From the NCBI RefSeq assembly GCF_000003815.2, contig NC_049985.1, positions 4,024,267-4,088,266 on the forward strand: 64,000 bases of DNA, written 5' to 3'. Positions 24,201 through 34,700 of the stretch are shown here, piece after piece. The notes beneath the pieces were generated by a model. It did not search any database. It was not told the origin of the DNA and saw nothing but the letters and a program-made list of their open reading frames with translations. Made by a program: the position numbers and the translations under genes. The DNA comes from Branchiostoma floridae. Its lineage: Eukaryota; Chordata; Leptocardii; Amphioxiformes; Branchiostomatidae. Each line of letters starts with the position of its first letter. Position 1 is the stretch's first letter.

Positions 24201-27200
24201 TCTTGGCAACACTCCTAAGGCTAACGTCACATTTACGAACCGGGGCCCGGCCAGGCTGTTTGTGGAAACGAAAAATAGAAATGAATACGTGAAAATATAC
24301 ACAAATAATGCCAACGACTATTCTCTTTACGTCGATCTTTTGAAGATTGGTGTCTTTTATATCAAACTTTTCTTTCCCGAAAGCTGCCTGGCCGGGCCTT
24401 GGTTTTGAAATGTGACGTACAGTCAAACCTGTAGGGGCCATCTTTGCATAGCAGCCACCAGGCCATCGCGGCCACTTTTTGTCGGTCCCTTGGATTTTTC
24501 CTATACAGATGCATCATCCCTCTAAAGCGGCACCTAGCCTGGCTATAATGGTCACATTTGGCCAGTCCCTTGAGTGGCCTCTATAGACAGATTTGACTGT
24601 AGGCCTAACCAAAAGATGGCGCTAAGGTGAAAGAGATGTGCACGGTCCAAACGTGTCTAAACTTATGCCACCCTCGTTCTTGTTCCCACACAGTTATCGT
24701 TGACATCATGGACTTCGACCCAGAGGAGGACAACGCCCAGACCCGCCACGTGGCCGTGCTGAGGAAGGGAACAGCTTCGGGGTGAGTTCTGTTCTCCGGT
24801 CAACTCAGTTGTTAGCTAAGTCTGGGTTATGATATGAAATGGCAGACGCCACAGTACACACGCACAGTGTGAACCACGCATATTACAAAAGAAATTATTC
24901 TATTTTTCAATTTTGTTCAATCTTTGAGGGGAGGCAAAGGAAGAACTTTTTTGCGTGCGCTGCGTGCGCGACAATTGTCACAGGTACAATATACAATGGT
25001 ACAATGGAAGTTGAATGATGTACTATTGATAAAATCTAACAACGAATATGATCTAATTTATATCAATCTTGTAGGAAATGGCGTTTTTCCGGAACAAGCG
25101 GCGGACAGCCACGGTCATCAGCCAGACTCCTGTCCAGCTATTGGTCATCAGCGCTAACGTACGTCACTTGGTTTTAACCAATCAATACCGATTCATCCAT
25201 TCAATAACATAAATGGAAACATATTGGTTACATTTCACATATTAATTTTTTTACCGCAATTTGAGTTTTCTTTGACATTTTGTAACTGTATAAAACTGAT
25301 AACACGTTGATAAATCGTCAATTTTACAATTTTTTGAATGCAGATTTTATTTCTGTTGAGTAGGTATGATAAGTATTTATCGTTTACTCATTTCACTCCC
25401 CAGGACTTCTATGAGATGTTCCTCCCAGCGTACCGGATGGGGGAGGAGGAACCCGAACACGTCAAGTTCCTCAGGTTAGTTGCCATGGAAACCAGCGTCT
25501 GATGCCATAGAGACTAATGTCTGTTGCCATCGAGACCAACGTCTGTTGCCATAGAGACTGATGTCTGTTGCCATAGAGACCAAGGTCTGTTGCCATTTAG
25601 CAAAGTTTAGTTGCCATGGAGACCAATATCTGTTAACATTTACAGGAAGGTCAGTTGCCATAGAGACCAATGTCTGTTGTCATAGGAACGTAAACCTGCT
25701 GCCATGCACGTGACAACGCTTGGTTAGTAATAAACTAATAGATGCAATTCATCTCCCTACAGACAGGTGGAGTTTCTTGAAAACTGGCCACTGGAAAACC
25801 TGATTGCAAATCCTGACATCTGCATGTTTCAATACTTCACGTGAGTAATACCGAAAAGTTATACTTAAGTTCAATACTGTAAACACAACCCCTATGATAT
25901 CACTATTGAAAGAAAAAGAATGTATTTGCTTGAATGACATGTGATGTTTTCTCTTTTTTTTCAACAATTGCTTGGAAATGAATGATGTAATTAAATTATG
26001 ACCTCTGTCCCAGGAGAGGGAAGGTCATCGTTAAGAACAGCAGCCAATCAGAATGGATCTACATCATCAAATCGGTAAGTAAATAGCAACAACAACAACA
26101 TGCATGTTACGCATTTGTTTTGCGTATTTCTATATACTGTAAATGCAGAAATGTTCGCGGTGGATTAATGTTCGCGGTTTTTGCGAACTTAAAACCACCG
26201 CGAACAATTTTCTATTATAGTATTAGACTGCAGTCTATGTTGTTACCGCGAACTTAAATTCACCGCGAAAAGTCCCTTTTCCCGCTACCGCGAAATTAAA
26301 TCCCCGCGAACTTAAATGCATTTACATTATTTGTTTTTGTTTTTGAATAATCTATATTTGTACTTTACAACAACAAATTATCATAAGCATGAGTGCAGAG
26401 TAAAAGACAGGAAAAAAAGCAATTTGCTAACAATAAACTAATCTAGCCAGTCATGGTGTAATAAACTCTTGTAACGTTACAGGTGTTTATCAATAAATTC
26501 TTTACTTTTGTGCAATTTGCCAATTATATGTTCAGCTTTACGGCAACATATTAATATGCGATGAATATACATCTACCAGAAACTTTTTTTGAAAACCGAG
26601 AAGACCACTGGAACCCCAATTCGATATCTATTAATGACCTCATTAAGTATTTATGTTATTTCAAATGACTGTTTCAATAGTTGGTCATTGCAAAGTACAA
26701 CTACGAAATTTAGCGCGAGAATAATCTCACCTGCTGTTCCTCTCTCACCCGCCAGGGGACGTGCCAGGTGCTGAAGCAGCTGAGACCAGTGCGGCCGTGT
26801 CTGAGGGGAAAACCGCTCGTGTTCGATGGTGACATCATCTTGCCAACATTAGGTACAAACCACGCTTCTGGATATTTTCCAACACTTTAATACCTCTTTC
26901 CTGTTCAAATGAGAAAAAAAATATAGAAAAATCCAAATTTTGAGTAACAATTTTGGCAAAATCGTGAAATAGGTAATAAAAAGGACAATTTGAACTCCGC
27001 AGGTCCAAAAATCGACACCGGCAGAGGAATTCACGTGACCAGACCGGTGACAGATGACGTCACGCCAGGGATGACGTTCCTGTCGGAACCCAAGAGAACC
27101 AACTGGCGGGAAGAGGTGGGTACAGTCAAACATGTCTATAGCGACCACTCAAGGGACTGAAAAATATGGTCATTATAGTCTAGACAGGTGGCCACTATAC

Positions 27201-27993
27201 AGAAAATACTGATGAATTGGCCACGAGCAATAAGTTACACATGATTTCAGTACCCACTAATCTTTCTCACCAAGTAACATGTCTCGATCGTCTCAGAATT
27301 CAACTGACCCTGCCAAAGTAAAATCTGCTGCTTGATATGATTGATATTGTCATGTGAAATGTTGGTAAACAAGCCGACAAGGACATGTGCTCTAACGTTC
27401 AAGGCTCGCGTACCTTCCACTACCGTCAAAATGACGTCACGTGACTTTAAGCATCCAATAGGAGACCAGTAGCCTTAAAGTCAATCGTTTCGGAGTCATG
27501 GTTACACTTGTACTTGCCACGTTGATTTTCAACTATTCTTATTATATTTGTCCAACTCACCAATGTTATATTTTTCCCACAAGCTTATGGCCAAGAGAAA
27601 AGAAGAAACGCCCGGGTTAAAGGTCACCCCGGCTAGCGCCACGTCCGGAGAGACCGGCCCCAGCACGACAGACCAGCCTGGGGACGAGGCGGAGAAGGAG
27701 AGGCCCAGGTCGACTGGGACGCCGGTGAAGAAAACAACGCAGGGGAGAACGGTTCATCTCAAGACGGTGAGGCAGAAATCAGCATCCAATCCATTGATTT
27801 GACAGAAAATATATCCTACTTTTGATCAATCAACACCTCCGATTAGTCGTCTCAGAAGATTCAAACTTCTCCGAGAATACTTGCATAGCTAATACGTTCT
27901 CCCTCTCACGACTAAAAAAAGTAGCTCTTGTGCAGTTGTATGTATTTCAAGAAAGACTTTTTACGTCCACAGACACAGGCACAGACATGGACT

Positions 27994-28074
<81 letters not shown>

Positions 28075-29208
28075 TGCATGACAGTATTTAGAAATAGCAG
28101 ACGACATTGTTGAAACCTCTTGGGAAGTTCTAATCTTTCAAGGCTGTTTTACCAATGTAGCCAATTGTGTTTGCGTTTGCCAATTGCGTAATTCGACATT
28201 TTTCTCGTTTTTCCCAGACCCACTCTTTCATGAGGAGAAAGCCGCAGCCCAAGCCTCCTCCAGTCTTCGTACAGATCGACCTTCTGCACGAGAAAGACGT
28301 CTTCGTAAGTTTCGTAAAAAAATCGTTTTTTGTTGTTGTGGACGTGTGTAGCAACAACAGGTTTGTCCTTGGTGCTGAACTGCAGATTGGTGTTTTCATT
28401 TCCTGTTGATTTTTTAAAAATATTTTCCCATTTGGAAAAGAGTGTCAGCAAATGCAAATCTGAATGCATCGTAAGCACAGATTTTCATCTGAATTTGGAC
28501 AACGTTTTTACGTATTTTCACTCATGTTAGGAAGCATAGAGCCACTAGAAAATGTAACTTATGAACCTCTGTTGTTTTGTAGGGTCTGACAACGTTAAAG
28601 TTCGACTCAGGAATCGACGTCAAACAACCGAGCGTCTCACTGGTAAGAATGAAATATTATTAAAAGTATAAAGGTTTAAGAGCACTTCGACTTGGGGACG
28701 TATACGAGAAATATGCTATGCTATCCGGTAATGAAAGAAAAAGATCAATGTGACCATAGCGAGAGCGAAAGAGCAAAAGACAATAGACGATGGCAACTGA
28801 TTTCTAACCACTCTGACATTTGGAAACTACACTGCAGAAATACACAAAGACAAACGGATACACAGACACAGAAGTGAATAAATATCACATGTACGTAAGC
28901 ATTCTATCACAGAACCAAGCATGTGTAACCACATGTATGTGCTTTTCCGCAGCCTATAATTCGGTAGATCCAACAAAACTTTTCTGTGCATGTCATTCCA
29001 GGTCAGCAAAGGCGCGGAGTGTATCATGATCTCCAAGAAGTTCTTCCTGGAACACGCCAACGAGAAGGTCAAGGCGTTCCTCCGGAAAAACATGCGCCCC
29101 TACCCTTCCCATGATTCATTGCAGAGCAACCTACAGGACTACACTAACTGGGCATTCTTCAAGGACGAAACCGTCAATGACATTCTGGGTAGAAAGGCGC
29201 AATTCTGA
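9097..29208 (+). CDS. Cyclic nucleotide-binding domain protein, CNBD2-like, copy A
   Basis: Longest readable isoform, exons: 9097-9221, 10113-10308, 10869-11050, 18471-18633, 22364-22443, 22739-22895, 23354-23517, 23866-23939, 24694-24781, 25075-25158, 25404-25474, 25763-25840, 26014-26074, 26756-26852, 27003-27115, 27584-27766, 28218-28304, 28583-28642, 29002-29208. The N-terminal third is basic and Ser/Arg-rich with repeated RRxS. A conserved pre-CNB segment (VELFRKAVQTVRMLRRIL) precedes the CNB fold: IPAFAEYP, IIRQGHFAENFYFLITGN and a phosphate-binding-cassette-like GEMAFFRNKRRTATV with the key Glu and Arg. The C-terminal part (WPLENLI, RGKVIV, GAECIMISKKFFLEH) is shared with copy B at 60-63.6 kb. 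All junctions keep phase except 24781/25075, which is one base short. CNBD2 is a cAMP-binding protein linked to sperm motility in mammals; the role here is inferred. Confidence 0.85.
9555..9704. mobile_element. Palindromic MITE of the CTCTCCAAGC family
   Basis: Left end ACTCTCCAAGCAGGGGTTAGG is mirrored by CCTAACCTCTGCATGGAGAGT at the right. Related copies lie at 10688 (cut by a gap) and 17118-17301. Non-coding. Confidence 0.7.
9737..10135 (+). repeat. Tandem copies of the exon-2 splice acceptor and exon head
   Basis: The acceptor plus first coding bases of the 10113 exon (CAGGAGCCCACAGCCGCTGT) appear upstream at about 9774 (short), 9854 and 10004, each embedded in a ~110-150 base unit sharing GTGTGAGATAGAC and TCAAACAAAC. 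The last unit is the functional exon. Confidence 0.75.
10113..10308 (+). CDS. CNBD2-like A, exon 2
   Basis: Phase 2 in, phase 0 out. Acidic run EGEEEAEEAAL followed by basic KRGRRSISDL. It follows three decoy copies of its own acceptor. Its donor runs directly into a TTAGT/GGTTAGT-rich simple repeat. Confidence 0.7.
10309..10640 (+). repeat. Degenerate GTTAGT-rich repeat in intron
   Basis: Low-complexity GGTTAGTTAGTT-like sequence starting immediately after the exon 2 donor. Confidence 0.6.
10688..10708. mobile_element. Left end of a CTCTCCAAGC-family palindromic MITE, cut by assembly gap
   Basis: TACTCTCCAAGCAGAGGTTGA immediately precedes the gap at 10709; it matches the left terminus of the element at 9555. 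The hairpin structure probably caused the gap. Confidence 0.6.
10709..10808. other. Assembly gap (100 N)
   Basis: Fixed-length gap inside a CNBD2-like intron, at the edge of a palindromic element. Confidence 0.99.
10869..11050 (+). CDS. CNBD2-like A, exon 3
   Basis: Phase 0 in, phase 2 out. Encodes VIPRRRSSVNEVGLFR and GGGRRRLSISPMEG, giving two RRxS sites. The donor is followed seven bases later by a long tetranucleotide array. Confidence 0.75.
11058..11175 (+). repeat. (GAAT)n tetranucleotide microsatellite
   Basis: About 29 near-perfect GAAT/ATGA units beginning within ten bases of the exon 3 donor. Confidence 0.95.
12385..12443 (+). CDS. CNBD2-like A, candidate alternative first exon 1b
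   Basis: ATG opens MDRVADIFSDFLTKVRSSNR and the ORF reaches a CAG/GTGCGT donor in phase 2, exactly the phase required by the 18471 exon. The only candidate N-terminus without an RRxS/T site. Confidence 0.5.
13505..13604. other. Assembly gap (100 N)
   Basis: Fixed-length gap. The 120 bases before it are open on both strands and GC-richer than the surroundings, so a short exon could be hidden here. Confidence 0.99.
13757..13818 (+). CDS. CNBD2-like A, candidate alternative first exon 1c
   Basis: ATG preceded by a good acceptor (TTTTTTCAG) 8 bases upstream opens MTQKFQKRGRRMSLDPSGMC and ends at CAG/GTGGGC in phase 2, again compatible with the 18471 exon. As an internal exon the acceptor phase would not fit exon 3, which argues for an exon with its own start codon. 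Contains RGRRMSLD. Confidence 0.55.
13819..15813 (+). other. Intron sequence of CNBD2-like A
   Basis: No supported exon. Holds a poly-G run at about 15488-15508 and otherwise unrecognised AT-rich sequence up to the element at 15814. Confidence 0.5.
15814..16698. mobile_element. Intact ~885-base inverted-repeat element, copy 2 (PIF/Harbinger-like)
   Basis: Terminal repeats of about 33 bases: the left GGCCATGTTGATTTGATTAT... is the inverse of the right ...ATAATCAAATCAACATGGCC. It is flanked by TTA at 15811-15813 and 16699-16701, a 3-base duplication typical of PIF/Harbinger. No transposase; non-autonomous. Sits in a CNBD2-like intron. Confidence 0.85.
17118..17301. mobile_element. Palindromic MITE of the CTCTCCAAGC family
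   Basis: CTCCAAGCAGAGGTTCGGCT on the left pairs with AGCCGAACCTCTGCTTGGAG on the right, about 180 bases apart. Confidence 0.8.
17603..17781 (+). CDS. CNBD2-like A, candidate alternative first exon 1d
   Basis: ATG opens MASSRRNTIPVCDFSEFLIP, continues through RRLDTRRQSDNSNIPRRSER to SGSR and reaches a CG/GTAACA donor in phase 2, which fits the 18471 exon. The reading frame is open further upstream, so the start could be earlier. RRxT and RRxS sites recur as in the other N-termini. No 5' acceptor was identified. Confidence 0.5.
18200..18530 (+). repeat. ~100-base tandem units containing the 18471 exon edge
   Basis: Three or four degenerate units each combine a TTTATTTGTTT-rich stretch with a copy of the exon's start (AAACAATCTGGAGAAGAGCC at 18279; CCGGAGAAGAGCCTCCAAGA at 18373) and a GGGGAGYGTGTTCAT tail. 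The last unit is the functional exon. Confidence 0.65.
18634..22363 (+). other. Large intron of CNBD2-like A
   Basis: No supported coding exon. Contains a half copy of a palindromic element (about 19468-19545, related to 52240-52405), a degenerate GAGTTAGCTGATTGCTAC-like repeat (about 19580-19800), and tRNA-like fragments near 20260-20345 and 20880-20930. Confidence 0.5.
20258..20345 (+). mobile_element. tRNA-like SINE head
   Basis: An anticodon-arm-like palindrome and a B-box-like GGGTTTGAGACCC around 20318-20330 suggest a tRNA-derived sequence, but pairing is imperfect and there is no clean acceptor stem, so a SINE head is more likely than a functional tRNA. Confidence 0.35.
24226..24417. 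mobile_element. Palindromic MITE with GTCACATTT ends
   Basis: GTCACATTTACGAACCGGGG and its partner ending GAAATGTGAC share inverted GGCCCGGCCAGGC cores. A degenerate relative is at about 40478-40660. Confidence 0.65.
24418..24600. mobile_element. Palindromic MITE with CAGTCAAA ends
   Basis: CAGTCAAACCTGTAGGGGCC opposite TGGCCTCTATAGACAGATTTGACTG. It directly abuts the previous element; a partial relative follows the donor at 27115 (about 27122-27210). Confidence 0.65.
25475..25700 (+). repeat. ~22-base minisatellite anchored on a splice donor
   Basis: About ten to eleven units of GTTGCCATAGAGACCAAYGTCT; the first degenerate unit includes the GTTAGT donor of the exon ending at 25474. Confidence 0.85.
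26138..26326. mobile_element. Palindromic MITE with TGTAAATGCA ends
   Basis: Starts TGTAAATGCAGAAATGTTCG and ends CGAACTTAAATGCATTTACA; the interior is full of CCGCGAACTTAAA in both orientations. Confidence 0.75.
27997..28072 (+). repeat. (CA)n microsatellite
   Basis: Perfect CA dinucleotide run in a CNBD2-like intron. Confidence 0.97.
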
Positions 29209-29640
29209 CTTATAACCAATAGCCCATGACGCCGCCTTGTTCTATAGAGTTAGTAGTCGAAAGTAATATTCAATTCTGGATAGAAAAGCGCAACTCTGAA
29301 CGGACTTTGGGCCAGCATGTCCTTACGAGTAACAGTTAAAAATGTTAAGTGGTTCTCTGTGCAGAAAGTTGCAACTCTGTCCAGCCAATTCGAGTAGTCA
29401 ATGAGGCCACCATGTTCTGGACTGTAGACCTAGAGGTCAAACTGCTAATTGACATTCAGATCAGAGGCCGCCATGTTCTATAGGGTTAGAAGTCAAAGTA
29501 AATTCTGGCCAGAAAAGCGTAGTTTTGACTGGAGGCGGCCATGTTCTGTAGAGTTAGAGGTAGTAAGTACTTCAATGGCATTCGTAATGGGGAACTCTGA
29601 CTGGAGGCTGCCGTTCTCTAGAGATACAGGTCAAAATGTT
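29185..29640 (+). repeat. Tandem copies of the CNBD2-like A terminal coding bases in the 3' UTR
   Basis: The end of the coding sequence (ATTCTGGGTAGAAAGGCGCA, then ATTCTGA) recurs with changes at about 29271, 29358, 29503 and 29585, interleaved with GCCGCCATGTTCTATAGAGT-like spacers of ~90 bases. Confidence 0.7.
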
Positions 29641-30164
29641 GAGTGACGTTGTCATCTACTATACTTATGAAGAATTCGGCTTTAATTTATTATTGTACAA
29701 TGTAATCGACAGACATGCCGACAAAGGCAGTGTATTTGAGTATCAATGCTTCCAATTAGAGCTTTCAATGTCAATCTGATCAAGGAGCTGTCATCCGATA
29801 AACCCTCCTTAATCTGATACAATTCCGTTTAATTTAATATTAAGGAATTTAGAACTTTTGTATGATATGATAATGCATGCCAGACCTTTGAATGTAAATC
29901 TCTTTCTCTTAATATGAACATAACCACAATATTTTGAATAAACAGGAATATCAGTGAAAATTTAAAATGTAAATATTTTCTACCTGAGAAAACATTCCAT
30001 GACGCTAACAACAGGCAAATTAAACCGACCGCCAGGAGGCGTTGCTGTACAGTTTGAATGGAACACTGTGACTATAGCTTTATCATGTACATAACGTTAA
30101 ATAAATGTGCATGGCAGCAATGCTTGACAAGAAATGTGCTCAATACGACTCAATTCTTCCTCTG

Positions 30165-30227
<63 letters not shown>

Positions 30228-31047
30228 TGAGAACCGATACAATCAAATACACTAGGGGCCCTTTAGTTGGATGTTATATATCACATACGTGCATATACAT
30301 GTATATGACAAGTTCACTGGTGTTTTCACAAGCAGTCACATTTCCCGGATGAACAAAAACGAATAGAATTTCAGAAAATGCGAATGACCTCACCCAGTTT
30401 TGTGTGTGTGCTTGTAAACCGGTGCCTTTACGTGCTCGAGATGTGACTCCCCTCAAACACGTCCTATACTAGGGCCGTCCCTAACCGAAGCTTTAAGGTA
30501 CTAATTTTCACCTGTGTTAAAAGTCGTGTAATGTGCCTTTTCCAATGGCACACCGCCGTGGCATATTAGAGGATATGAGCCTGTGAGATCTTTGACAAAC
30601 TCCTTAGCAGTTACTCCGATACGACGCATGTCCATCTTTGTAAAAGCGTATCGTTGAATGTCAACGTCATTGTTTTTTTAGAAAATAAAACTTCCTCATA
30701 TGACGTCACCACGGTGGTTGTGGAAAACAAAGACCCATCTCAGTGGCATCGCCGAAGCATGGTCTGAACATACATACTCAACATACCAGTTCTGCACCAG
30801 GAGTTAAGAATGACAAGCACTGGTAGATTTAAAGCTTTAGTGTGAACCGGCGCACAGCCTGCATTTCTTTGGACGGTCATGGTAGTGGATAGTTCACAAA
30901 CAAGGAAACGGCAGAACGCAACCCCCAAAGTTAACAAGAGCGCACATATCGAAGTTCAGAACTCAGACAGGCAACCTGGAGTTAAAACTGTTGGTCTTTT
31001 AATCGAGAATTAGACTTAGAGGAATTGCGCTCAGAACACGGGCCACC
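29641..31047. other. 3' UTR end and intergenic region before the receptor kinase gene
   Basis: A possible polyA signal AATAAA is at 29937-29942. A (GT)n run occupies about 30170-30222. A weak SINE-like stretch is at about 30500-30570. The last few hundred bases should hold the receptor kinase promoter; no distinct element recognised. Confidence 0.5.
30170..30222 (+). repeat. (GT)n microsatellite
   Basis: Perfect dinucleotide run. Confidence 0.97.
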
Positions 31048-31725
31048 ATGACTGGGGCCTGTTGGACTGTACAAACGGCTTTGATCGCCATATTTCTGTC
31101 TGCTACACTGGTGAGGAATGGACTTGGACAAACAGGTGAGGTGAACACAACAAGCGACGAAATAGCTGGGCAAACTTGTTCATTTGATTTTTAGTGTTTA
31201 ATGTTTAATGTTTCACAGCTCTTCTAGATTTGCTTGTTTCTAGCTTACCTGGCGCAACATAGGCTTGTTAGACCATCTTAATCAGAGATAGTTACTGCTT
31301 CTTTTACTTTGCTGCTTTTGTAGTTACTTTGCTCCTTGATATCCCTATATTGCAAGAAAGCTCTACTTTAAACAAATTTCGTACAATTTTACAAAGTGTT
31401 TTGGTTTATTGCCATAATATCGTCAACTTGGGTGTACTTTATCCATACAAACCAAGAATGTGTTATCAATAGAAGCTGCTCGTTTTTGACAACGCCTCAT
31501 GTATCTGCACTCCTCAGACATCCAAAATGGCGGCATCGCTTACGTCACAGAGGGTTTTAATGCCGAACTACTGTGGACCTACACACTTCCACCGGGTATC
31601 ACACCGCTGTTCGAGACATGGAGAAAGCTGCCTGACACTGGCATCGCCAGCAGGACCGGCAATACGTACATTTCCAAAGCCTACCAGGTAAGCTTCAGGA
31701 TGAGCAAATTTGTAAACAATGACTA

Positions 31726-31761
<36 letters not shown>

Positions 31762-34700
31762 TAATGAGAAAAGTCTTGAAAAGACAAAAGAATTTTTTCA
31801 AAGTTACTGTTTGGCATGCATACCATGTTCTGTGTGTTCAGTCATCTGCGCAACCTTCCTGTGATTACTTAGTCTTCATGATAAAGATAAACGTGTTGAT
31901 ATGTGGTTGTGAAGGAAGAATCTTATCATGTAATTCTTTAGGGCCGAATAGAGCTATTTGGGGAGTCAGGCATGCGGCTGAAAAACGTCACAACAGCTGA
32001 CTCCGGAATCTACCAGCTCTACATTGTGTCGTCAGATGGAACATCGCAGGCTTTGCTGTTGACCCTTCAAGGTTAGCATTCCTACTCTTTAAATCTCGAG
32101 AGAAAAACCATGATTCTTTATTTTTGTAGTCAACCTTTTTAGGGGACGCTGCCATTTTATTTAGAATCCGAATACGGAAAAAAGGTTACATTTTGCATTT
32201 TGGGGGAAAACTCGACACCAGCAAGTCTACCCGTGCACTTTGTACCAAGAGTCGCCATGATACATTTAGACATATAACGTTAGACGTTGTCATTTCGCTA
32301 GATATACTTTCTGCGACATGAAAGCTAAAAACAATATTTAACAAGTCGCATAGTAACGCCCCACACAAAGGTGGTCTTCATGCCCATTCAACCTGAACTG
32401 ACTCGGTTAAGGGACAACAAGCTACTCACTGTTACCGACTAGACTATCAGGTTATTTCTCAGTCCCCCAAGTAAGACTTCGTTGTGTGAAATATTCAGTG
32501 CACTTATTTGCCTCTGACAATGGGATTAACTTCTAACATTCTTGGCTAAGTTTCTACACCGTTACTCTACTCTTTAGTGGATGATTATGTTTCCCTCTAT
32601 ACATAGCATAGGGGAAACATGCTGTTTTTTGCGAGTGCGTTCTTTTTACCTTCGTCAGAAGGTTATGTTTTGAGCGTTTTTGTCTGTCTGTCTGTTTTTT
32701 TTTACTTCTTCTTCTTCTTCTGTCATGCTTGAACTCCGTTTTTCATAGTTTCAAGTTAAGAGCAAATAAACAGTGACACTGACAGATCATGTTACAGTTG
32801 CTGGGTAATTGCTATTCTTATTACTTGGATGACTAACCTTCATCGAAAAATAAAGAGATGTTAATGATCTTTTGCATGGTGACCAAGTATCATGTTTCCT
32901 TTAAGTAAATGGTTCTGCCTAATGGTACATAGTAGAAAACGTATACCCATAACATAGGGCGCTTATGTTAAAGTAAATACAGTGACATATGCCTTATGCT
33001 AATTAGGACCTAATTTTCATAATTAATGCTCAGTAGGACTATTTTCCTTACGGTAAATGCTATCAATGTCATATTGGAGGTGAAGGTAGCTTTAGAAAAG
33101 GTGCATACAACGGAATGTGTATAACACTAATAAGTACCTCATTTGAATAATTAATTCAGAAACTACATAATTCTTTTGTGGTAAATGGTGGAGATTTCCT
33201 TTTGGAGATGTATGTAGCTTTAGGAAAGGTGAATTCAATGGAATGTGGGCTATGATAATGTGGCCGTGGTGGGAAGCATTCATAATCAAACATAAGTAGA
33301 TGGTAATGTATGAATAATATTACATGATTATTTTATCACCAAAGTGTACTTGCTTCCTGTGACTTTTTCTCGTTGTTGCAGTCGTAGCTGTAACAACTCC
33401 AGAATCAACGACAACAACCCAATCAACTACACAAACATCGACTCAAACTACCACAGATTTTCCAACAATAACAACAACAGAATCAACGACAACAACACCG
33501 ACTACCACAGATTTTCCAACAACAACAATAGAAGCAACGACAACAACTCTGACTACCACAGATTTCCAAACAACAACAGAAGCAACGACAACAACTCTGA
33601 CTACCACAGATTTCCAAACAACAACAACAGAAGCAACGACAACAACTCTGACTACCACAGATTTCCAAACAACAACAACAGAAGCAACGACAACAACTCT
33701 GACTACCACAGATTTCCAAACAACAACAACAGAAGCAACGACAACAACTCTGGCTACCACAGACTTTCCAACAACAGATGCAATGACAACAACACTGGTT
33801 ATCACAGATTTTCCAACAACAGAAGCAAAGACAACACTGGCTACCACAGATGTTCCAACAACAACAACAGAAGCAATGAGAACAAGACTGGCTACCGTTG
33901 CTCCATGTGGAGGTACCCTGACCACTCCCCCTGGAGGTACTGTGACATCACCGAACTACCCCGATAACTACAACACCGATGAGATTTGTGAGTGGACGAT
34001 CACAGTGCCAGAAGGAAGCGTGGTTCTCCTCACGTTTGACAGCTTCCAACTTGATCTCTTTTATGACTATTTGGCCATCTACTATGGAGGCAGTGCTACA
34101 CTTTTGCGATGGTAATTTTGTTACAAAGTGGAGAAGTTTGGATAATACAGCAAATGGTATGATTTTTAGCTTCAAAATTCAAAGTTTCGATATTTTCTGT
34201 GAAACATTAAAAGAGGCAAGAACGACTTATTTTGACTTTAGGTTAACAGGTGTCAGGACGCCAGACCCCATCACCAGCACATCTAACCAGATGTTTGTGA
34301 GGTTTACATCTAATTATATTGGAACGAGACAGGGTTTCCAGCTCTCCTACACAGGTAAGGTGTTAGATTACAGGTAGCAAGTTTGCTTTGTTATAGTTAC
34401 CTTCACCTTCACTGGAAGGTTAGGTATAATTTGGATGTTATGGACATTTGTTAGGTTTTTACTGATCGAAATACTCTCTACAAGAATTTCTGCGCTACAA
34501 AATCCACAGAACATACCTCCCTACTGAAATCATTCAACAAAAATTCTGGCTACCACAGATTCTATCACAACAACAACAGAGGCAACGACAACAATACTAC
34601 ATTTAACTACCATTGCTCCATGTGGGGGTACCCTGATGGCTCCCCCTGCAGGGACTGTAACCCACCGCGACCGTGCGCCTTGTGAGTGGACCATCACCGT

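Noticed and set aside
27822-28113. ORFs with His-Thr runs
   Set aside because: Translation of the (CA)n microsatellite.
27960-30222. CRISPR-like arrays
   Set aside because: The regular repeats in the window are dinucleotide or minisatellite arrays without unique spacers; the genome is animal.
33443-33925. Long Val/Ser-rich ORF on the minus strand
   Set aside because: Antisense shadow of the ACA/ACC-rich Thr stalk exon; the plus frame continues into a CUB domain and splices in phase.
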